A DNA stretch of 64,000 nucleotides from an uncultured Clostridia bacterium. Lineage in GTDB: Bacteria > Bacillota > Clostridia > Christensenellales > UBA1242. Below, piece after piece: positions 42,748-50,250 of the stretch. The DNA is taken from contig CAKVOD010000001.1 in the NCBI GenBank assembly GCA_934778205.1, forward strand, positions 186,001 to 250,000. Direction: 5' to 3'. Position numbers and translations under genes: made by a program. Under the pieces are notes generated by a model. It searched no databases. It was not told where the DNA came from and saw only the letters and a list, made by a program, of their open reading frames with translations. Position 1 is the first letter of the stretch, and every line of letters begins with the position of its first letter.

Positions 42748-43194
42748 ATGAGAAAATTTGAAATAGTGAATAGTAGAAAATACGATAGCGAAATAAAAAT
42801 GCCAAACCGCGCAACAAAAGCGTCCGCTGGCTATGACTTTTATTCGCCGATTGACGCGACCATTGAGCCAAACACTGCAAAACTCATTTTCACGGACATA
42901 AAAGCGCGATTTGAAGATAACGAAGTACTAATTCTTTGTTCGACAAGCGGAATGGGCAAACGTGGTGTCGTGCTTGCCAACGGAATTGGCGTTATCGACG
43001 CGGACTACTACAACAACGCGGGCAACGAGGGAAACATTGGTTTTATGCTTAGGAATTTGGGCAATGAGCCTTATGAAATCAAGCGTGGCGACAAAATCGG
43101 GCAAGGAATCTTCACAACGTTTTTGAAAGTTGATGACGAGGACGAAATTACCGCCGAGCGCGAGGGCGGGTTCGGCAGTACTGTCAAAAAGTGA
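42748..43194 (+). CDS. dut: dUTP diphosphatase (trimeric dUTPase)
   Basis: 148-residue enzyme hydrolysing dUTP to dUMP, preventing uracil incorporation into DNA. The five motifs of trimeric dUTPases are recognisable: ASAGYDFYS (1), CSTSGMGKRG (2), GIGVIDADYYN (3, with the catalytic Asp), RGDKIGQGIF (4) and the C-terminal EREGGFGST (5). Usual length. GGAGGA at 42735-42740, seven bases before the ATG, is formed at the edge of a composite repeat hairpin that might affect its accessibility. The frame is open further upstream through the repeat, but that part is repeat-derived. Could be chromosomal or of phage origin. Confidence 0.93.
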   Translation: MRKFEIVNSRKYDSEIKMPNRATKASAGYDFYSPIDATIEPNTAKLIFTDIKARFEDNEVLILCSTSGMGKRGVVLANGIGVIDADYYNNAGNEGNIGFMLRNLGNEPYEIKRGDKIGQGIFTTFLKVDDEDEITAEREGGFGSTVKK

Positions 43195-43223
43195 ATAACT
43201 TGTTATTGAATAAATTATAATTT

Positions 43224-43258
43224 AGTGTAGTAAGGTTTTAATCCGCTACACTTTTTTA
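43224..43258 (+). terminator. Terminator of dut
   Basis: AGTGTAG (43224-43230) pairs with CTACACT (43246-43252), followed by six T. Confidence 0.8.
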
Positions 43259-43326
43259 TATTTATCAAATAATTCAATGCAAGTTTTTAGATTATGTGAT
43301 ATAATTAATATATAAGAGAAAATGTT

Positions 43327-43869
43327 ATGTCTAGCATTAAGGTTTTTGAAGATAAGAAAATAAGGACTCAGTGGAATGCCGATGAAGAAGATTGGTATTT
43401 TTTAGTTGTTGATATTGTCGGGGTTTTAACTGACAAAGATTACAACAATGCTCGTAAATACTGGAAAATGTTAAAATGCAGATTAAAAAATGAAGGAAGT
43501 GAACTGGTATCATTTTGTTACCAGTTGAAATTACCTGCCCAAGATGGCAAGTTAAGAGAAACCGATGTCTTGAATACAAAAGGTATTTTAAGGCTTGTTC
43601 AATCAATCCCAAGTAAAAAGGCAGAGCCTTTCAAAATGTGGCTTGCGCAAATTGGAAGCGAAAGACTGGATGAAATTGCTGACCCACAAAAAGCCATTGA
43701 TAGAGCTGTAGAAACTTATAGACAAAAAGGCTATCCAGAAGAATGGATAACTCAAAGAATGATGACCATTAAAATGCGAAAAGAACTTACTGACGAATGG
43801 CAAAATCGTGGGATTACGCAAGAAAAAGAATATGCAATACTCACAAAAATTCAATGTCGTCCATATTAA
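43327..43869 (+). pseudogene. BRO-N/DinD-like protein, truncated at the C-terminus
   Basis: 180-residue N-terminal part of a BRO-family (phage antirepressor, DinD-like) protein. The BRO-N domain (WNADEEDWYFLVVDIVGVL, RKYWKMLKCRL) and the region WITQRMMTIKMRKELTDEW are present. Relatives continue for roughly 100 more residues after the EYAILT motif. Here the reading frame ends abruptly eight residues later (KIQCRPY), where it meets the 3' end of an oppositely oriented HTH gene (29-bp overlap). This looks like truncation by rearrangement. TATAAT at 43300-43305 provides a promoter. Function is probably lost or altered. Confidence 0.8.
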
Positions 43870-44083
43870 AGTATGGACTATCAAGAAATTCAACAACCGA
43901 AATACCAAGTCCATATGCCGTCATAAAAAATAACGTCATATTAGGGCTTTTTGTTTTGCCATGTTTTATGCTTTGCAATGTCGACATAGGAATGCAACTT
44001 TCGCGTACAAACCTATATTGTGTCATTTTCTTTTCTTTTAGTAGTTCTTGCAATCTCAAAATGTATGCTTCACTTATTGTCAT
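43841..44083 (-). CDS. Small XRE-type HTH regulator
   Basis: 80-residue protein consisting of one Cro/C1-type HTH (LKEKKMTQYRFVRESCIPMSTLQSIKHG, then NMTLFFMTAYGLGISVVEFL) with a short acidic tail. GAGGAC lies upstream of the ATG. It is a paralogue of the gene just upstream at 44093-44335, sharing its length and the ending DD-I-x-FL. Its 3' end overlaps the truncated BRO gene. Likely regulates its own small locus; no partner gene is evident. Confidence 0.85.
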   Translation of the reverse strand: MTISEAYILRLQELLKEKKMTQYRFVRESCIPMSTLQSIKHGKTKSPNMTLFFMTAYGLGISVVEFLDSPYFNMDDIEFL

Positions 44084-44092
44084 TGCTTGTCC

Positions 44093-44335
44093 TCACAAAA
44101 AATCAATGTCGTCACTATTAAATATAGGGTCGTCAAGAAATTCATTGATTGTCATATTCAACCCGTTTGCAGTTTGATAGATTAATGTCATATTGGGACT
44201 TTTTGTGTGCTTGATTTGGATGTTTCGTAATGTTGATTCTGAGATGCAACTTTCTTTTCTAAAACGATACATTGTCATTCCTCTTTCTTTTAAAAGTTTT
44301 TTCAATCTAATATAATATGCTTCGCCTATTGTCAT
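44093..44335 (-). CDS. Small XRE-type HTH regulator (paralogue of the downstream gene)
   Basis: 80-residue protein with a Cro/C1-type HTH (LLKERGMTMYRFRKESCISESTLRNI, NMTLIYQTANGLNMTINEFL) and acidic tail. The ATG at 44335 with GAGGTGG upstream is chosen over an in-frame ATG 17 codons earlier. It lies nine bases from the next gene in the same direction, so they form one transcript and arose by tandem duplication. Divergent from the gene at 44464. Confidence 0.85.
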   Translation of the reverse strand: MTIGEAYYIRLKKLLKERGMTMYRFRKESCISESTLRNIQIKHTKSPNMTLIYQTANGLNMTINEFLDDPIFNSDDIDFL

Positions 44336-44415
44336 TAATAACCACCTCAGTGTCATTTTAACAAGTCTACTTAATGAAATTATCAACCATTTTGAGTGGA
44401 TACAACCTAAAATAG

Positions 44416-44444
44416 TTGTTAATTACTAAAAATAGTGATATAAT
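44416..44444 (+). promoter_or_regulatory. Promoter of the gene at 44464
   Basis: TTGTTA (44416-44421), 17-bp spacer, TATAAT (44439-44444). Confidence 0.6.
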
Positions 44445-44463
44445 GAAAGGCAATGAGGTAGGA

Positions 44464-44835
44464 ATGGAGAGTGACGAGGAGTTTGTAAAAACCGTTGTTG
44501 TGACAATGGGCAATGGCGAAACAGAAAAAAAGGATATTGAAAAATGGCTGGAAGCCATTGCAAAAAATATTGTGCAAGCGCCAAACAAGCCGAATGTTTC
44601 AATCAAAGAGTTTGCTGAAAATTGTGGCATTGATTATAAAAGATTGCTTCAGTTTTTGGGAGATGAGCAAGGCACGCTCACTTTGCGCGAATTTTTGATT
44701 TTGTGCGAAAGTCTAAATCTTCGCGTTTCAAGAATGGTGGCTTATCCAAAGGAGCGGGGCTTTGATATTGAATACGACGCCATTGATAATGACGATTACG
44801 AGTTCGATTTTTTTTTCGGGAAATTTGATTTTTAA
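44464..44835 (+). CDS. Hypothetical small protein, HTH-like core
   Basis: 123-residue acidic protein. The centre (VSIKEFAENCGIDYKRLLQFLGDEQGTLTLREFLILCESLNL) has the spacing of an XRE-type HTH, suggesting DNA or protein binding. The C-terminus is very acidic (DAIDNDDYEFDFFFG). GAGGTAGGA precedes the ATG at 44464, and a promoter -10 lies 20 bp upstream. It precedes the MoxR cassette but has a separate promoter; a link is not shown. Confidence 0.7.
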   Translation: MESDEEFVKTVVVTMGNGETEKKDIEKWLEAIAKNIVQAPNKPNVSIKEFAENCGIDYKRLLQFLGDEQGTLTLREFLILCESLNLRVSRMVAYPKERGFDIEYDAIDNDDYEFDFFFGKFDF

Positions 44836-44954
44836 ATGAGTGATTAAAGGGGGACAAAAGCAATATGAGCAATCAAATGCTCATAATGTTTTTTTAGATG
44901 TAGTTATTATCAAAAAGTTCCACTAATAGTTCATATTTGACGGACTTTGTTTTA

Positions 44955-44983
44955 TTGACAACAACAGAACTTTGTGTTATAAT
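44955..44983 (+). promoter_or_regulatory. Promoter of the MoxR cassette
   Basis: Perfect TTGACA (44955-44960), 17-bp spacer, TATAAT (44978-44983), 23 bp before the start codon. Confidence 0.85.
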
Positions 44984-45006
44984 TTGGCTGAAAAGGGAGA
45001 GAGAAT

Positions 45007-47268
45007 ATGGTTAGCAATTATAAGGATATGCTTGTCAAAAAAAAAGTGCAGGAAAACATTAAGGGACTTGGGTTTGCTGGCGTTGTTGAAACATTTGATT
45101 ATGCGTCTTTACCAAATTTTACATTGCGAGATAACTTGCGCGGGTTTTATACTCAAGCCACAGATTACGCAAAACTCAATGGTGCGAGAACTTTCTTCTA
45201 TGGCGCTTATGCGGTGAATGATTTGCTAAATAGATATAATAACACTTCGCAAAATGAGGCGTGTACAATCTTTGCACAAATAAACGGGGTTGAAAAGCCT
45301 CAAGGGGAAACTACAGTTGTCAATGGAAATCAAAATTCGCATTCATTTGTTGACGTGGGGAATGATACCGTAGGGGTTCGTCCAGTCATTGCGATAAAAA
45401 AAGAAATGCTAGACTACATCAAAAACAGAATTTTTGTGAAATATGATGAAAAACTGGGCAAGAACGTAGAGTATGTGACACTGGGCGAATATCCGCAAAC
45501 GCTTTGCACGCAAGAAGAAACAATTATATTAAAAAACCATATGCAACCGACTGGCAAAAAATATTTATGCATTTCACATCGTGCAACAGATGGTGTCGAA
45601 ATGGTTTGTACTGAGCCATCGATGGCAAAACAAAAAGTTGTACAGGTGACACTTGATAGCACCCCCGGTGCTAAAAAAGAGGTATTCAAGGTAGAGCCGA
45701 TTGAGTGGAAGATTGTTGCTTATGGATGGCAGAATTCGTCAAGCGGTGGGAATAAAGAAGAATACGTGACACTTATGGCGGAAAAAGCAATAATTGCAGG
45801 GATTCCGTTTTATCCAAATAAGACGGATGAACTCGGCAACTATTGGCAAAATAGCACGATTCGCGGATATTTGAACGGGTATGACCTCAGCAAACGCGCG
45901 TCAAAAGATGTCATTGGTTGGTACGCGACTCGTGGCGGGGATTTTTCCGCTGGGAATAATTTCATTGATGAGGCATTGAGGGACGATATGACATCAATTT
46001 TGCAACTTTACAATGTGCTTGGTGTTAGCAACAATAATTATAATGTGACTACTCCGTCATTCGGCGGGTCGGGTTTCTTTGTGCCGAATGATGCAGTGGC
46101 AGACAATTCAAATGCCGTAGGTGCAAATGTGCAACCAACGAATGTTGGCAATGGTACAACGCAACCAATACAAATACCGCAACGAAAAACACCGCGCAAA
46201 AATCAGTTTGGCGTGACAGTGCAAGATGACCCTATGAGCGTCAATGAGCAAATCAAGTTTTATATAGAAAACGGTAAGTCATTTATGTTGCACGGCGCAA
46301 GTGGCGTGGGTAAAACGCGCCGAGTTGAGGAAGCCGACCCCGACTTTGTGTCAATTGTTTTACGAAATGGGATTTTGCCTGAAGAGGTAATTGGGAAAAC
46401 AATTTATCCAAACAACGACAAAACGACAGGGGGCGTGTGGGTTCCGCCAGCGTGGTATGTTTCACTGTGTGACAAGTGCGCAAGCGAGCCTGAGCGCAAT
46501 CACGTGCTGTTCATCGACGAAATCACAAACGTGCGCCCGAGCGAGCAAAGTTTGGTGTATCACTTGGTCTTGAACAACTCAATTGGACCAAACGTCGGCA
46601 AATTGCCACAAAACTGCGTTGTTGTTGCTGCGGGCAACAGCAAAGAGGAGAGTGAGGCGGCGTACAATATGCCTGAGCCACTGTTCCGTCGTTTTGAAGG
46701 GCATATTGAATTAAAACCAAACATTAAGTCGTGGCTCGAGTGGGGCAGTGAACTAAAAAACGGACGTCCAAAAATCCATCCGCTTGTTGCAAGTTTTGTT
46801 GCCACGTTTGGTAATGATGTGTTCTATTCAGCGTATGATGCTGAAGAACCGCCAGAATTTGCAATTGACCCACGCGGTTGGGAGCAAGTTTCAAACATTA
46901 TTTATTCAAACAACGGCGTCATTGCAAAGGAACTCATAGCAAATAAAGTAGGGGTTGACATTGCAAGTTCATTTGTCGCGTTTGCCAAGACTCCTCCACT
47001 TTCTGTGGAAGATATCTTGACAGATAACTATGACATAAGTGAAATACCAACGCAACCGTTGCAACAGTTTTCTACGATGATGACGTTGCGCAACGTCGCA
47101 CCAAATGAGGTTGAAAAAGCGCGAACGTTTGTTGGAAAATATCTTGACGGCGAGTTGTTGCCAATCTTTGACTCTGTTTGGGTTGGTGACGACAGCGAAA
47201 GGGCAATCATCATCAATGACTTGAAAAATCAAGGCAAAAGTTTAGACATTATGAAGAATAACAATTAG
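45007..47268 (+). CDS. MoxR-type AAA+ ATPase with DUF6273-like N-terminal region
   Basis: 753-residue protein in two parts. Residues 1-390 are a beta-rich region resembling DUF6273: VGVRPVIAI, YVTLGEYPQT, EWKIVAY, then YWQNSTIRGYLNGYD. Residues 400-720 are a MoxR-like AAA+ ATPase with Walker A GASGVGKT (near residue 430), Walker B VLFIDEITN (near 500), sensor-like VVAAGNSKEE and the LFRRFEGHI arginine motif. MoxR ATPases usually remodel or activate VWA-domain partners, and one is encoded two genes downstream. The fusion of a DUF6273-like region to MoxR is unusual. AGGGAGAG precedes the ATG, and a consensus promoter lies directly upstream. First gene of a three-gene operon. Confidence 0.85.
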   Translation: MVSNYKDMLVKKKVQENIKGLGFAGVVETFDYASLPNFTLRDNLRGFYTQATDYAKLNGARTFFYGAYAVNDLLNRYNNTSQNEACTIFAQINGVEKPQGETTVVNGNQNSHSFVDVGNDTVGVRPVIAIKKEMLDYIKNRIFVKYDEKLGKNVEYVTLGEYPQTLCTQEETIILKNHMQPTGKKYLCISHRATDGVEMVCTEPSMAKQKVVQVTLDSTPGAKKEVFKVEPIEWKIVAYGWQNSSSGGNKEEYVTLMAEKAIIAGIPFYPNKTDELGNYWQNSTIRGYLNGYDLSKRASKDVIGWYATRGGDFSAGNNFIDEALRDDMTSILQLYNVLGVSNNNYNVTTPSFGGSGFFVPNDAVADNSNAVGANVQPTNVGNGTTQPIQIPQRKTPRKNQFGVTVQDDPMSVNEQIKFYIENGKSFMLHGASGVGKTRRVEEADPDFVSIVLRNGILPEEVIGKTIYPNNDKTTGGVWVPPAWYVSLCDKCASEPERNHVLFIDEITNVRPSEQSLVYHLVLNNSIGPNVGKLPQNCVVVAAGNSKEESEAAYNMPEPLFRRFEGHIELKPNIKSWLEWGSELKNGRPKIHPLVASFVATFGNDVFYSAYDAEEPPEFAIDPRGWEQVSNIIYSNNGVIAKELIANKVGVDIASSFVAFAKTPPLSVEDILTDNYDISEIPTQPLQQFSTMMTLRNVAPNEVEKARTFVGKYLDGELLPIFDSVWVGDDSERAIIINDLKNQGKSLDIMKNNN

Positions 47269-47295
47269 TTTGCTAGTCGCGAAAAGGAGTATACT

Positions 47296-47715
47296 ATGGA
47301 AAACAAGGCAAAAATCAACAAAATTTTGACAGACAACGCGTCCACGCCCATAATTTTCATTGGCGCAAATGCGAGCGAAATTGCGAACGCGGTCGTCATT
47401 GATGCGCATATTCCGTCCGCTGAACTTGGCATTTTGCCGACGGAGAACGGCTACAAGTACCCGCAATTTGTGCGACAACTAATGGCGCTACAAATGAAGG
47501 ACATAATGCCTGTTGTCGTGATTGAAAGCATTGACAAAATTTCAAAAGATGAGCAAGAAAAGTTTTATGGTTTGTTGAAATATCGTGGATTGAATGGCTA
47601 TAAATTGCCACAAAACGCTCGCATTGCTTTGACGGCTGACAACGCGACCGATATTACAAACCGCATCGTGCAATTGTCACTTGTTTATAAGGTAGGGGGA
47701 ATGAATGGGGAGTAA
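47296..47715 (+). CDS. Degenerate AAA+-like protein (no Walker A)
   Basis: 139-residue protein that looks like a shortened AAA+ core: PIIFIGANASEIANAVVI stands where Walker A would be but lacks GK[ST]. VVVIESIDKIS replaces Walker B, and LKYRGLNGYKLPQNARIALTADNATDI matches the sensor 1 region of MoxR-type ATPases. It is probably a non-hydrolysing partner of the preceding ATPase. AAGGAG precedes the ATG, 27 bp after the upstream stop. Its end overlaps the next start by 11 bp, so all three genes are coupled. Confidence 0.75.
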   Translation: MENKAKINKILTDNASTPIIFIGANASEIANAVVIDAHIPSAELGILPTENGYKYPQFVRQLMALQMKDIMPVVVIESIDKISKDEQEKFYGLLKYRGLNGYKLPQNARIALTADNATDITNRIVQLSLVYKVGGMNGE

Positions 47716-49471
47716 GGTACTTGAAGAACAAAAAATAGTTGACGACGCAAAACGTGGCGTTTTGAGTAAATTTCCGCTACTTGGGAGCGTTGTTTCGGGC
47801 GTTGTGTTTCAAGAAGTCGGGGACGCATTGCCGACCGCGGGAACGGACGGCGAAAAGATTGTTTACAACGGCGAGTTTGTGGCAAGCCTTTCGTATGAGG
47901 AGCGTGTCGGCGTTTTTGCGCACGAAATTATGCACATAGCGTTCAATCACATTTTGCGCAGTAAGGATAAAGACGGACAAATTTGGAATATTGCGACGGA
48001 CTCAGTCATCAACCAAATGCTTCGCGACGAGAGGGTTAAACTGCCTGACGGAACCGTCGATATGCCAGAGGCGCAAAATAAGTCGGCTGAGGATATGTAC
48101 GACAAAATTCTTGAGGAAATAAAGAAACGTCAGCAAGAGCAAGATCCGAGCGCGCAAGGCGACACGCAGGGCGAAAATTCGCAAAACGCCCAATCGGGCG
48201 ACGCGAATGCACAAAGGGGCGCGCAAGCAATTTCGCAAGATGGCGCGCAAAGCGGTTCGCAAAATAATGACAGCGAGGCGCAAAACGGCAATTCCCAAAG
48301 TGGCAATTCAAATGACAGTGGCGCTTCGCAAAACGGCAGTGAGCAGGGCGAAAATTCGCAAGACCAAAACAGTTGCAGTCAAGGCGCGGGAGGACAATTT
48401 CCAAAAGACAATTCGCAAAACAACAACAACGACAACGGCACACAAAACGGCAATTTGCAGGGCAACAACAGCCAAAATGGCGTCCAAAATAGTAATGACC
48501 AAAACAATGGCAGTCAAGGAAATATGAGTTCGCAAAAACCGCAAGGGGACAAAAGTTTGCCACAAGGGCAAAATCAAAATAAAGACGACGATTTTGACTT
48601 AGATAAAGTGCTAAGTGGCAAGGCGTTTGATTCTCACGACATTTGGCAGGACGCAGTTAAAAAAGCCGAGCGTCGTGCGCAAGCGGAGCAGGACGAACAT
48701 AACGAGCAAGGCATCGGCGAAAAAGATAAGTCCAATAAAATTGCGGAACAGCAAAGCGAAGATACAATTCAAGACTTTGAGCGCGAGTTCGTCGAACAAA
48801 ACCGCAAAAAGAAAGAGCAAATTGCGCGAAAAATTATCGACGATTTGAGTAATCAACACACCAACGCGCGCGACGCAGGCACGCAAACCTATTCATTAGG
48901 GGCGGTCGGCAAAGCGAAAGCAGTGGTTTCGTGGAAAAAACTTTTGAAAAAGGAACTAGATAAAGAGGATGACAGGTGGAGTTATCGCCGTGCAAGCGAC
49001 GAAAACGACTACCAAGCGCGAATCGGCTACATACAAGTCGAGGACAAGCCGAAAACTGAAGTCATCTTGGACGTCAGTGGTTCAGTTAGCGCAGGGTTGT
49101 TGCGCGAGTTTTTGAGGCAAATCAAACCGCTTGTTGACGACGGCGAGTTGAAGGTGGGCACATTCTCCGACGAATTTTGGGGCTGGCAAAAAGTTAAAAG
49201 CAAAAAAGAAATCGACGAAATCGCATTTCACATCGGCGGAACTACTAACTACGATGCCGCAAGTCGCGCATTTAGTAAGGAGCGTGGCACAAATCACATA
49301 GTGTTCACGGACGGCGACTACGGCAAACATATTGTAGAAAAACGTAACGACACTATCTGGATTTCGTTTAAAAATCCTGAGTTCAAGCCCGACTTTGGTA
49401 GAGTTATCTACGTTAGCCCTGAGGAAATTATGGAAAACGACAGTTCGCGAAATGGGGAATTTACTCGTTGA
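47705..49471 (+). CDS. Metallopeptidase-like/VWA-like (DUF2201-type) protein with Gln/Asn-rich linker
   Basis: 588-residue protein. The N-terminal domain (to about residue 145) has the HEIMH zinc-peptidase motif at residues 73-77, within FAHEIMHIAFNHI, as in DUF2201 proteins. Residues 148-300 are a low-complexity linker rich in Gln, Asn, Ser and Gly. After a charged coiled segment, the C-terminal 150 residues form a VWA-like domain with the MIDAS-type DVSGS near residue 456, GGTTNYD and FTDGDYG. Such proteins pair with MoxR ATPases, here two genes upstream. The start overlaps the preceding gene, with GTAGGGGG upstream. The client or substrate is unknown; a chaperone-like or stress-defence role is an inference. 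Confidence 0.88.
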   Translation: MGSKVLEEQKIVDDAKRGVLSKFPLLGSVVSGVVFQEVGDALPTAGTDGEKIVYNGEFVASLSYEERVGVFAHEIMHIAFNHILRSKDKDGQIWNIATDSVINQMLRDERVKLPDGTVDMPEAQNKSAEDMYDKILEEIKKRQQEQDPSAQGDTQGENSQNAQSGDANAQRGAQAISQDGAQSGSQNNDSEAQNGNSQSGNSNDSGASQNGSEQGENSQDQNSCSQGAGGQFPKDNSQNNNNDNGTQNGNLQGNNSQNGVQNSNDQNNGSQGNMSSQKPQGDKSLPQGQNQNKDDDFDLDKVLSGKAFDSHDIWQDAVKKAERRAQAEQDEHNEQGIGEKDKSNKIAEQQSEDTIQDFEREFVEQNRKKKEQIARKIIDDLSNQHTNARDAGTQTYSLGAVGKAKAVVSWKKLLKKELDKEDDRWSYRRASDENDYQARIGYIQVEDKPKTEVILDVSGSVSAGLLREFLRQIKPLVDDGELKVGTFSDEFWGWQKVKSKKEIDEIAFHIGGTTNYDAASRAFSKERGTNHIVFTDGDYGKHIVEKRNDTIWISFKNPEFKPDFGRVIYVSPEEIMENDSSRNGEFTR

Positions 49472-49560
49472 GTTTTTCATATAAAATTGCACATATACAA
49501 ATATTGTGCATACTATGAAGTGTAGCACAAATTTGCGTGCTACAAAACTTGAGGTGAAAG

Positions 49561-49974
49561 ATGTGCAATATTTGCGGATGCAGAAGATGTCGATGTTGTT
49601 GCCCGACACCTCGTTTTAGAACGGCAAGCACAATTGTTGCGACGGGCGCGATTGTGGGTCCCAAAGGGGCTACTGGCGCAACTGGCCCGCAAGGCGCACA
49701 AGGGGTTATCGGTCCAACGGGCGCAACGGGACCAACGGGCGCGACGGGTCCGACAGGCGAAGGTGGCATTTCTCCAATCTTCGTGATTGGCGATACCACC
49801 ACGCTTGAGCCAAATGAGGAAGCATATGTCACAGACACGGTTGTTGGCAATGTGCATACGCTTGAGTTCTTTATCCCGCGTGGCGCGACAGGCGCAATAG
49901 GTCCGACAGGTCCGACTGGTCCGACTGGTCCGACAGGCCCGACTGGTCCAACCGGTCCAGCGGGTGGCGGTTGA
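49561..49974 (+). CDS. Collagen-like protein with Cys-rich N-terminus
   Basis: 137-residue protein. The first 15 residues are cysteine-rich (MCNICGCRRCRCCC) and could bind metal or cross-link. Two collagen-like Gly-X-Y blocks, about residues 34-66 (GATGPQGAQG, GPTGATGPTG) and 106-135 (nearly perfect GPT repeats), flank a short non-collagen stretch. The layout resembles exosporium or coat proteins such as BclA without the C-terminal globular domain. GAGGTG precedes the ATG, and an 8-bp hairpin (49521-49544) lies in the leader. No signal peptide is present. The nearly perfect GPT codon repeats should be length-variable. Confidence 0.85.
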   Translation: MCNICGCRRCRCCCPTPRFRTASTIVATGAIVGPKGATGATGPQGAQGVIGPTGATGPTGATGPTGEGGISPIFVIGDTTTLEPNEEAYVTDTVVGNVHTLEFFIPRGATGAIGPTGPTGPTGPTGPTGPTGPAGGG

Positions 49975-50004
49975 TGAAAAACATAAGAAAACTGCATCAA
50001 ATTA

Positions 50005-50101
50005 TGTTATAGCGCACCGCTGTAGGGAGCACACACCACACACTACTGCGCGTGGCGCTATATCGTATGAGGTACATAGTCAATTGGCTATGTGCCTTTT
50101 T
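50005..50101 (+). repeat. Composite intergenic repeat with terminator
   Basis: Degenerate modules (AGCGCACCGCTGTAGGGA, GCGCGTGGCGCTATAT) followed by AGGTACATAG/CTATGTGCCT stem and T-run (50070-50101), ending the collagen-like gene transcript. Confidence 0.75.
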
Positions 50102-50189
50102 ACGTGCGGGTATGGCGCTTTCTATCAAATATTATAATTAATTAGCATTCAATAACTCAACAAAATTGGCGTTTACGGTTGAGTTTGTG

Positions 50190-50218
50190 TTGACAAAAAA
50201 TTCTTTTTTTGCTATTAT
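50190..50218 (+). promoter_or_regulatory. Promoter of the flippase-like gene
   Basis: TTGACA (50190-50195), 17-bp spacer, TATTAT (50213-50218). Confidence 0.7.
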
Positions 50219-50250
50219 ACTAATACTAAGTGAAAAGGTTGATGGGGCAA

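Noticed and set aside
48036..48563. 175-codon minus-strand ORF opposite the Gln/Asn-rich linker
   Set aside because: Caused by the codon bias of the low-complexity linker on the plus strand; Cys/Arg/Ala-rich nonsense.
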